A DNA stretch of 8,192 nucleotides, taken from positions 1-8,192 of the forward strand of contig JBFMFY010000098.1 of the NCBI GenBank assembly GCA_040751955.1, in the 5' to 3' direction. This DNA comes from SpSt-333 sp040751955 (GTDB lineage Bacteria > Bacteroidota > Ignavibacteria > UBA10030 > UBA8401). Below the pieces are notes generated by a model. It did no database searches. It saw nothing but the letters and a program-made list of their open reading frames with translations, and was not told where the DNA came from. How positions within the stretch are numbered: position 1 is the stretch's first letter; each line of letters opens with the position of its first letter. Position numbers and translations under genes: made by a program. Positions 1-5,808 of the stretch are shown here, one piece after another.

Positions 1-212
1 ATTTTTGATTTTTTATTTGTAGGAAATTAAATAGCATAAAATTTACCCAAAATATTCAAACCGCAGAAGTACGGTATGAAAAAATTATTTTGTTATACTC
101 TTTAACAGTATCCTCATCACAAGAAGTTCCTTCACCGTTTCGCCATTCAAAAAATTAAAATCAGGTTAAGGCAAAACTATTTCAACTGCATTGTTAGTTT
201 TCAACAAACTTA
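1..212. other. AT-rich non-coding region after the operon
   Basis: No convincing gene is seen on either strand. The operon must end here or continue past the edge. The only inverted repeats I found are weak: a 7-base stem AAAACTA/TAGTTTT (173-179 with 195-201, 15-base loop) and a 4-base stem ACCG/CGGT (60-63 with 72-75), the latter followed on the minus strand by TTTGAATATTTT. Neither has the GC-rich stem plus U-tract of a good intrinsic terminator, so I do not call one. Confidence 0.5.
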
Positions 213-1178
213 TTAACACTCCACCTGAATAACGGCATGCGCAATACCGAAATGATGCTTGAGATGTTCTGTTATATTTGACCGGATATTTTGTGTCTCG
301 CTTAGTTTCATATCGTCAAGCACAATGTGAGCGGAAAGGCAGACGAACTGGGATGTGATTTCCCAGATATGTAAGTCATGAATGTCTTTAATAGTCGGGA
401 ATTCTGTTCGAAGTTCGGATTGAATTTCAGCAACATTCACATTATCCGGTTTTCGCTCAAGAAGAATTAGCACTGAATCACGCAGCAATCCCCACGACCA
501 GCGGGTAACGAGCACTGCAACAAACATGCTGAGTATTGGGTCAACGATAATCCAGTTTGTAAAAGAGATAATAATTCCTCCAACAACAATAGCGATGGAA
601 GAAAATGTATCAGCAAGCATGTGCAGGAATGCGCTCTTGGTGTTTAAATCTTCAAGTCCGGCTTTTTGCAAAATGACCGCAGTGGTAAGATTTACCGCGA
701 GTCCGATGAGAGCAACCGCTGTTAATTCTGGCCCAAGAATATTTACCGGGTTGAGAATCCGAAGAACGCCTTCATACACAATCCAAACGCTAAATCCCGC
801 AAGACCGATGCCGTTGAAGAATGCCGCAAGAATTTCCACTCTGTAAAGACCGAAAGGAAGATGCTCACTGGTTTTCCTCTGTGCAAGAATTACTGCAAGA
901 AAACTTACGCTAAGCGCTGTTGCATGCGATAGCATGTGGATTGCATCGCTCACGAGCATGAGACTTCCGGTAAGATAACCGGCAATAAATTCAACAACCA
1001 TCATCAGTGCAGTAAGCACAACGCAAATAAACAGCGCTCGTCGCTGCTGAGGACGATGAACATTCACCTCGTGAGTGTGGTGATGATGTTCATGTTCTCC
1101 ATGCTCATGCGAGTGATGAATAATTGGTTTGTGTTCATGTAAACAGGGTAAGACTGATTCTTTTAGTGAGTGGGACAT
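213..1178 (-). CDS. CDF family divalent metal exporter, His-rich N-terminus (CzcD/ZitB/DmeF-like)
   Basis: A 321-residue inner-membrane CDF exporter that swaps cytoplasmic divalent metal for protons. Residues 14-41 hold 13 histidines (a cytoplasmic metal-sensing or metal-collecting tail in this family). Six membrane segments lie near 48-69, 73-98, 113-137, 150-171, 184-205 and 208-228, followed by a complete cytoplasmic C-terminal domain with HDLHIWEIT (267-275) and HAVIQVE near the end. The metal-site motifs are H81-MLS-H85 in TM2 and H186-MLA-D190 in TM5. The usual Zn exporter pattern is H-x3-D in both; H-x3-H in TM2 is a feature I recall from DmeF-type cobalt exporters, so substrate may differ from classic CzcD. 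The His-rich loop typical of some zinc CDFs between TM4 and TM5 is absent (LQKAGLEDLNT). The start has AGGA 8 bases upstream. This is the last gene of the operon. Confidence 0.95.
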   Translation of the reverse strand: MSHSLKESVLPCLHEHKPIIHHSHEHGEHEHHHHTHEVNVHRPQQRRALFICVVLTALMMVVEFIAGYLTGSLMLVSDAIHMLSHATALSVSFLAVILAQRKTSEHLPFGLYRVEILAAFFNGIGLAGFSVWIVYEGVLRILNPVNILGPELTAVALIGLAVNLTTAVILQKAGLEDLNTKSAFLHMLADTFSSIAIVVGGIIISFTNWIIVDPILSMFVAVLVTRWSWGLLRDSVLILLERKPDNVNVAEIQSELRTEFPTIKDIHDLHIWEITSQFVCLSAHIVLDDMKLSETQNIRSNITEHLKHHFGIAHAVIQVEC

Positions 1179-1186
1179 AGCATGAT

Positions 1187-1193
1187 TCCTTTC
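1187..1193 (-). promoter_or_regulatory. Shine-Dalgarno site of the last CDF gene
   Basis: GAAAGGA in the 16-base gap after GDCCVxC copy 2, ending 8 bases before the ATG at 1178. It supports that start over the out-of-frame ATG at 1183, which runs in another frame. Confidence 0.6.
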
Positions 1194-1194
1194 T

Positions 1195-1395
1195 TTAAGC
1201 TTCCATTTGCTTTGAAGGACACTTCACGGTTCCGTACGAACAAAACACGCAGCAATCGCCCGCTTTAGGTTTCAATATTTTCTCGCATGATTCGCATTCA
1301 TAAAAATGAATGCATGAATCCACCGGCATCGTTTCTTCTTTATGAAAGCTACAATGAGGGCATGTTATTGTAGATTTGAGTATGATGTTATGCAT
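1195..1395 (-). CDS. GDCCVxC-type cysteine-rich small protein, copy 2
   Basis: A 66-residue paralogue of the protein at 2186-2392. Over the 58 aligned residues after the variable N-terminus I count 48 identities, and all nine cysteines are kept: CPHC (12-15), Cys28, CESC (34-37), GDCCVFC (46-52) and Cys59. Differences are mostly conservative (Val/Ile, Ser/Thr, Lys/Arg). It starts five bases after the stop of the HMA-CDF gene with no recognisable Shine-Dalgarno site, so expression probably depends on coupling. It ends 16 bases before the second CDF gene, so each GDCCVxC gene directly precedes a CDF gene. A metallochaperone or metal-buffering role for the neighbouring exporter is inference; membership of the GDCCVxC family is seen directly. 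Confidence 0.87.
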   Translation of the reverse strand: MHNIILKSTITCPHCSFHKEETMPVDSCIHFYECESCEKILKPKAGDCCVFCSYGTVKCPSKQMEA

Positions 1396-1400
1396 ACATT

Positions 1401-2189
1401 TTATTTCGACAACTGCAAAATTCTGTACGCACCGCGTACAACAAGAACAAACACTGCTGTGCCAACAATTAAATCGGGAAGATTTGAAGTTGTGAGATAG
1501 ACAAGTACGCCTGCAACAATTACTCCGATATTGACGATGACATCGTTCGAGGTGAAAATCATGCTTGCCTGTATATGCGCTTCCTTGCTTTTACTCTTCT
1601 GCAACAAATACAAACTTGCGGTATTGCCGATGAGAGCGAAGAAGGAAATCCCAATCATCATTTCAAATGTTGGAACTTCTCCTAAACCCAAAAATCTTCT
1701 CACGACTTCCGCAAAACCAATAACAGCAAGCGTAAATTGAAAGTAACCGCTGATTTTTGCTACTGACTTTTTCTTTTCAATTGAATGACCGATTGCATAC
1801 AGACTCAATCCGTACACTATCGCATCGGCAAGCATATCCAGACTATCAGCGACCAAGCCCATTGAATGCGAAATGAATCCTGTTGTCATTTCCAGCAGGA
1901 AAAAGAAAAAATTTATCGCCAGCACTTGATACAACAATTTCCGTTCGGATGTATGTTCTTCTGAAAACGTCTCCGTAAGTTCAGTGCGAACATACTTAGT
2001 GTCTAATTTCAAACTCTCAAGAGCGGCAAAGATATTGTCATGCGAATCCGAATGAACGACTTGCAATGTTCTGTTGGGAATATCAAATGTCAATGCGGAG
2101 ATGTTGAACATCCCCTGCAGTTTCATCCGGATCATTTGTTCTTCGGAAGCGCAATCCATTTTAGAAATTGTGTAGATGGTTTTATTCAT
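1401..2189 (-). CDS. Cation diffusion facilitator with N-terminal HMA-like domain, short form
   Basis: Predicted inner-membrane metal/proton antiporter of 262 residues. Residues 3-65 resemble a heavy-metal-associated domain, but the usual CxxC is reduced to MDCASEE with a single Cys13. Six membrane segments follow: about 84-105, 108-134, 147-166, 174-196, 208-231 and 237-256. TM2 carries the CDF acidic pair as D118-x3-D122 (SLDMLADA). In TM5, where CDF proteins usually have H-x3-D, it reads F212-TSN-D216, so the His is missing; Asn215, Ser214 and Asn220 are nearby. The cytoplasmic C-terminal CDF domain is absent. I recall close relatives in Bacteroidota labelled simply cation transporter, so the unusual motif is probably a subfamily trait rather than decay. 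The start at 2189 was chosen over an upstream ATG at 2291 because it overlaps the preceding stop as ATGA and the HMA-like domain begins there; the upstream extension would be the wrong frame of the GDCCVxC gene. The metal is unknown. Confidence 0.88.
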   Translation of the reverse strand: MNKTIYTISKMDCASEEQMIRMKLQGMFNISALTFDIPNRTLQVVHSDSHDNIFAALESLKLDTKYVRTELTETFSEEHTSERKLLYQVLAINFFFFLLEMTTGFISHSMGLVADSLDMLADAIVYGLSLYAIGHSIEKKKSVAKISGYFQFTLAVIGFAEVVRRFLGLGEVPTFEMMIGISFFALIGNTASLYLLQKSKSKEAHIQASMIFTSNDVIVNIGVIVAGVLVYLTTSNLPDLIVGTAVFVLVVRGAYRILQLSK

Positions 2190-2392
2190 GTCGTTTCTAT
2201 TTGTTTTGAAGGACATCTCACGCTGCCATACGAACAGAACACACAGCAATCGCCTGCTTTTGGTTTCAACATTTTCTTGCATGACTCGCATTCATAGAAA
2301 TGAACACAGGCGTCCATAGGCATCGTTTCTTCTTTCTGAAAGCCGCAATGCGGACAGGTAATTGTGGAGAGTAATTGAACCGTTCTTTTCAT
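2186..2392 (-). CDS. GDCCVxC-type cysteine-rich small protein, copy 1
   Basis: A 68-residue protein with nine cysteines: CPHC (13-16), Cys29, CESC (35-38), GDCCVFC (47-53) and Cys60. The GDCCVFCSYG segment identifies the small family that NCBI names GDCCVxC domain-containing (seleno)protein, in which some members carry selenocysteine. Here all positions are Cys codons and no in-frame TGA occurs before the stop. Paired CxxC motifs suggest zinc-ribbon-like metal binding or thiol chemistry, but no function is established. There is no signal peptide or membrane segment, so it is probably cytoplasmic. The start at 2392 was chosen because it overlaps the pump stop as ATGA; an in-frame ATG at 2419 would push nine residues into the pump gene. 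Only a weak purine-rich stretch precedes it, so translation is probably coupled. Its own stop overlaps the HMA-CDF start as ATGA. It is about 83% identical to copy 2 at 1195-1395. Confidence 0.88.
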   Translation of the reverse strand: MKRTVQLLSTITCPHCGFQKEETMPMDACVHFYECESCKKMLKPKAGDCCVFCSYGSVRCPSKQIETT

Positions 2393-5300
2393 TGTTCTCT
2401 TTTTCTCGATTCCATCCATTCAAATATCACGGGAAGAACGACCAATGTCAATAATGTTGAAGTGATCAAACCACCGATAACGACAGTTGCAAGCGGCCGC
2501 TGCACTTCAGCGCCTGCCGATGTTGAAATTGCCATCGGGATAAAACCGAGCGATGCAACTAATGCCGTCGTTAAAACAGGACGCAAACGGATTTCCGATC
2601 CCTTAATGACTGCTTCAGTGATATTCACTCCTTCCTGAATAAGTTTGTTGTAGTACGAAAGCATAACCAATCCGTTTAACACGGCAACGCCAAAGAGCGC
2701 AATGAAGCCGACGCCCGCTGAAATTGAAAAAGGCATATCCCGAACCCACAGCGCAACAATGCCGCCGACAACTGCCAGTGGAATTGCGGAAAAGATAATC
2801 AGCGCCTGACGCACAGAGTTGACTGATGCAAAGAGCAAAAGAAAGATAAGAAAGAGCGATACCGGAACAACGATAGTGAGCCGTGCGCGCGCACGCTCAA
2901 GATTTTCAAACTCGCCGCCATACGTAATTGTGTAGCCGGGCGGCAGCAAAACTTTTTCTTTTATTGCTTGTTGAATTTCTTTCACGAAACTTTCAATATC
3001 CCGCTCCCGCACATTTGATTCAACGACAAGATAGCGGCGTCCGGCGGAATGCGTGATTTCGGCGGGACCTTCCGACATCATAAAGTCGGCAATATCGCCG
3101 AGCCGGACTTTTTCTCCATTCGGCGTCGGCACCAAAAGATTCTTAATGTCATCTATGTCCGTTCTGGACTTGCGCTCGAACTTTACAACGAGATCGAATT
3201 GTTTTTCCCCTTCATAGATTCGCCCCACTTCCGTGCCGGCGAGCGCAGTTTGAATCAAAATATTCACATCAGCAACGTTAATGCCGTAGCGAGCGATCTT
3301 GTTTCGGTCAATCACAATTTGCAATTGCGGCAATCCTTCCACCTGCTGCACGCGCGCATCGGCGGAGCCGTGTGTCGATTGAACGACAGCGAAAACTTCT
3401 TCGCCTATTTTTCCGAGCGTCTCAAGATCTTCTCCGAAAATTTTCACGCCGACATCGGAGCGGACTCCTGCAATCAATTCATTGAAGCGCATTTCAATCG
3501 GCTGGGAAAATCCGCCGCCGATGCCGGGAATGCGATTTCTGATCTCGGTCATCTTCTCAATCATTTCGTCTTTTGTCTTTGCCGTTTTCCATTCTTCAAA
3601 CGGCTTCATTTTTATATAGACGTCGCTTTGGTAGATGCTCATCGGATCGGTGGCAATTTCCGGTCTGCCTGTTTTGCTGACGACATCAATTACTTCGGGT
3701 ATGGACTTGAGTTCCGCTTCTAACATTTGCGATGTATGGATTGCTTCCGTCAGCGAAATGCTCGGCAAGCGACGAAGTTCAATCAACATATCTCCTTCAT
3801 CCAGCGTAGGAATGAACACGCCGCCGAGTTGTGTAAAGAGCAATATTGCACCAACAAACATTGCCACCGCACCGCCGATAATTACAACTTTTCGTTTTAG
3901 TGCAAACAACAATGTTTTATGATAGAGCGGCTTCAAAATGGAAATAACAGGGCTTTCCTTTTCTGAAACTTTTTTCTTGAGAACGAACATGCTCACAACG
4001 GGTACGTATGTGAGCGTTAAGAAAAGCGCTCCGGTAATTGCATATACCACCGTGTATGCCATCGGCTTGAACATTTTTCCTTCAATTCCTTGCAGCGTCA
4101 ACAGCGGAAGATAGACGATGATGATAATAGCGACGCCGAACAGAATCGGCCTGCCGACTTCAAGAAACGAGCCGATTAATGTTTGCTGCACTGTTTCGCC
4201 CCCCATCAGTGCGGGGTCGTGCTGCCGTTCGTGCAATTTACGGATGGCATTTTCGATGAGCACAACTGCGCCGTCAACGATAATACCGAAATCGATCGCG
4301 CCAAGCGACATCAAGTTGCCCGACACGCCGGTCAGTTTCATCATTACTACCGCAAACAACATCGAGAGCGGAATAACGGAAGCGACGATAAAGCCGCCGC
4401 GCAAGTTCATCAACAACAAAAAGAGAACGATAATAACAAGAAGCGCTCCTTCAGTCAGGTTCGTGTACACTGTTTTAATTGTCCGGTTTACTAAATCACT
4501 GCGATCGTAGAATGGAACGATCTTTACTCCATTCGGAAGCGTCTCCTGTACGTGAGAAATTTTTTCTTTTACGCGCGTTACAACTTCGCGGGCATTCTCA
4601 CCTTGAAGCATCATGGTAATGCCGCTGACAATTTCCGACGTTCCGTTGATGGTCACCGCGCCTTGCCTGATTGCTGCACCGATATCGACACTCGCAACAT
4701 CCCGCACAAAAATCGGAACGCCCCCTTCCGATTTCACGATGATATTCCCGATATCCTGCATCGTCGTTGCAAGCCCGACCCCGACGACAATGTATTGCTC
4801 CTGCTTGTGTTCGATGTACGCGCCGGGAGCGTTTGCATTGTTGTTGGAGACTGCTTCAATCACATCACGCAGTGAAAGATCGTACTTCAGCAGTTTTTGA
4901 GGATCGATGAGAACTTGATACTGCTTTAACTCGCCGCCGAATGTATTTACTTCCGCAAGTCCCGGCGTTCCCGCGAGTTGCCGCTTGATAATCCAATCCT
5001 GAATCGTGCGAAGTTCCATAGGCGTATAGCCCTCGCCGACAACTTCATATTGATAAATCTCGCCCAAGCCGGTCGAGACAGGTCCCAGTTCCGGCTCAGG
5101 AATTCCCGGAGGAAGATCTGCTTTCGCTTCCTGCACTTTCTGCGAAACCAATTGCCGTCCAAAATAAATATCGACATCATCATCGAAGACGACAGTAACC
5201 GCAGAAAGTCCGAACTTTGAAACAGAGCGAACCTCTTCCACATCGGGAAGATTTTGCATAGCCACTTCAATTGGGTATGAAACTAACCGCTCGATTTCCT

Positions 5301-5475
5301 GCGGAGCAAGCGCAGGAGCAACGGTGAATATCTGCACCTGATTGCTCGTAATATCCGGAACAGCGTCGATAGGAAGTTTTGAAAGAGCAAGAATCCCCCC
5401 TGCGATTAATGCGAGCACGCCGAGGAGAATAAGAAACGGCTGGCGCGCAGCAAAGAGAATTATTTTATTGACCAT
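2389..5475 (-). CDS. czcA: CzcA-type heavy-metal RND efflux pump (HME-RND, divalent-cation type)
   Basis: Inner-membrane proton/metal antiporter of 1028 residues, close to CusA (1047) and CzcA (1063), so full length. TM1 is at about 10-32, followed by the conserved PIDAVPDITSNQVQI (35-49). TM2-TM6 (about 340-500) and TM8-TM12 (about 865-1020) flank two large periplasmic porter regions. TM4 carries D395-FGIIV-D401-GAVVLI-E408-N, matching the D402/D408/E415 proton-relay acids of C. metallidurans CzcA; the Cu/Ag pump CusA has AIG-x3-DAA instead. In my recalled gap-free local alignments to CusA, the three cleft methionines M573, M623 and M672 correspond to Glu566, Gln616 and Glu666. Both points favour Zn/Co/Cd/Ni. 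The start overlaps the PII-like stop by one base and has GGAGAGGAAGGG at 5484-5495, 8 bases upstream. The stop overlaps the next gene as ATGA. Exact metal choice cannot be read from sequence alone. Confidence 0.97.
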   Translation of the reverse strand: MVNKIILFAARQPFLILLGVLALIAGGILALSKLPIDAVPDITSNQVQIFTVAPALAPQEIERLVSYPIEVAMQNLPDVEEVRSVSKFGLSAVTVVFDDDVDIYFGRQLVSQKVQEAKADLPPGIPEPELGPVSTGLGEIYQYEVVGEGYTPMELRTIQDWIIKRQLAGTPGLAEVNTFGGELKQYQVLIDPQKLLKYDLSLRDVIEAVSNNNANAPGAYIEHKQEQYIVVGVGLATTMQDIGNIIVKSEGGVPIFVRDVASVDIGAAIRQGAVTINGTSEIVSGITMMLQGENAREVVTRVKEKISHVQETLPNGVKIVPFYDRSDLVNRTIKTVYTNLTEGALLVIIVLFLLLMNLRGGFIVASVIPLSMLFAVVMMKLTGVSGNLMSLGAIDFGIIVDGAVVLIENAIRKLHERQHDPALMGGETVQQTLIGSFLEVGRPILFGVAIIIIVYLPLLTLQGIEGKMFKPMAYTVVYAITGALFLTLTYVPVVSMFVLKKKVSEKESPVISILKPLYHKTLLFALKRKVVIIGGAVAMFVGAILLFTQLGGVFIPTLDEGDMLIELRRLPSISLTEAIHTSQMLEAELKSIPEVIDVVSKTGRPEIATDPMSIYQSDVYIKMKPFEEWKTAKTKDEMIEKMTEIRNRIPGIGGGFSQPIEMRFNELIAGVRSDVGVKIFGEDLETLGKIGEEVFAVVQSTHGSADARVQQVEGLPQLQIVIDRNKIARYGINVADVNILIQTALAGTEVGRIYEGEKQFDLVVKFERKSRTDIDDIKNLLVPTPNGEKVRLGDIADFMMSEGPAEITHSAGRRYLVVESNVRERDIESFVKEIQQAIKEKVLLPPGYTITYGGEFENLERARARLTIVVPVSLFLIFLLLFASVNSVRQALIIFSAIPLAVVGGIVALWVRDMPFSISAGVGFIALFGVAVLNGLVMLSYYNKLIQEGVNITEAVIKGSEIRLRPVLTTALVASLGFIPMAISTSAGAEVQRPLATVVIGGLITSTLLTLVVLPVIFEWMESRKREQ

Positions 5476-5807
5476 TATGTCAACCCTTCCTCTCCGGTTT
5501 TTATTTTCACGGCGCGGTTGACTGTGGAAACGAAAATCGCTCCGTCGCCTGATTTGCCTGTGTGCGCACTCTGCTTGATGATGTGAACAAAGCGTTCGAC
5601 ATCATTGTGTTTACAAATTATTTCTATCTTGAGCATGTTGCTGCTCTTCTCGATGAATTCTGCATCGTATTCTTCGGTCAGAGGATCTTCGAATAACCCG
5701 ATCCCTTTTACGTGCATGATGGAAAGATTAGTAGCACCTGCCGATTTGAGCGCTTCGATCACGTTGTGAGCGAGCGCCGGTCTGATGTATGCTTTAATTT
5801 CGTTCAT
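5475..5807 (-). CDS. PII-like signal protein of the metal-efflux-linked PII-NG type
   Basis: A 110-residue homologue of GlnB/GlnK that aligns to E. coli GlnB without gaps through residue 107. The B-loop is kept as TGKSGDGAIFV (83-93), followed by KIKTGEE (101-107), so ATP/ADP binding is plausible. T-loop residues are changed: Arg38 to Leu, Gln39 to Phe, Lys58 to Met and the uridylylated Tyr51 to Phe; Lys90 of the B-loop is Ala, and Arg101 and Arg103 are Lys. These changes remove the Gln39/Lys58 contacts with 2-oxoglutarate and the uridylylation site. A PII subgroup encoded beside heavy-metal RND pumps has been described as PII-NG, and the position between adaptor and pump genes fits it. The start at 5807 was chosen because a strong GAGGAGG lies 9 bases upstream and the GlnB N-terminus aligns there; an in-frame ATG at 5840 would only add 11 residues inside the adaptor gene. 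The stop overlaps the pump start (TAATG). A role in modulating the pump is inference. Confidence 0.9.
   Translation of the reverse strand: MNEIKAYIRPALAHNVIEALKSAGATNLSIMHVKGIGLFEDPLTEEYDAEFIEKSSNMLKIEIICKHNDVERFVHIIKQSAHTGKSGDGAIFVSTVNRAVKIKTGEEGLT
5484..5495 (-). promoter_or_regulatory. Shine-Dalgarno site of the RND pump gene
   Basis: Purine run GGAGAGGAAGGG ending 8 bases before the ATG at 5475, inside the end of the PII-like gene. With the TAATG overlap it suggests both direct initiation and coupling to PII-like translation. Confidence 0.75.
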
Positions 5808-5808
5808 G

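Noticed and set aside
56..154. Minus-strand open stretch of about 31 codons with natural-looking residues (reads FFEWRNGEG near its start)
   Set aside because: It has no start codon, is bounded by stops, and is short enough to occur by chance; no family recognised.
60..201. Possible terminator hairpins after the last gene
   Set aside because: Stems are only 4 and 7 bases, AT-rich or with long loops, and lack a proper U-tract; not enough to call a terminator.
1289..1320. Hairpin in GDCCVxC copy 2: GCATTCAT/ATGAATGC around AAAA, extended by GATTC/GAATC with a two-base bulge
   Set aside because: It coincides with codons for Asp26-Ser36 and is not kept in copy 1. It is upstream of the GDCC motif and there is no in-frame TGA, so it is not a SECIS element; most likely a by-product of His/Cys/Glu codons.
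2190..2291. N-terminal extension of the HMA-CDF to an ATG at 2291
   Set aside because: It overlaps the GDCCVxC gene in another frame; the HMA-like domain and the ATGA overlap both point to the start at 2189.
2883..2894. Perfect palindrome GTGCGCGCGCAC in the pump gene
   Set aside because: Explained by alternating Arg-Ala codons (RARAR) at the start of the second membrane half; low-complexity coding.
3049..3723. A 224-codon open frame on the plus strand opposite the pump gene
   Set aside because: It lies fully antisense to a strongly conserved pump gene, shows no recognisable domain and has the Phe/His/Arg/Asn-rich look of a reverse-strand shadow.
2389..5475. Copper/silver (CusA) identity for the pump
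   Set aside because: The TM4 motif is of the CzcA type, and the recalled CusA cleft methionines are not matched.
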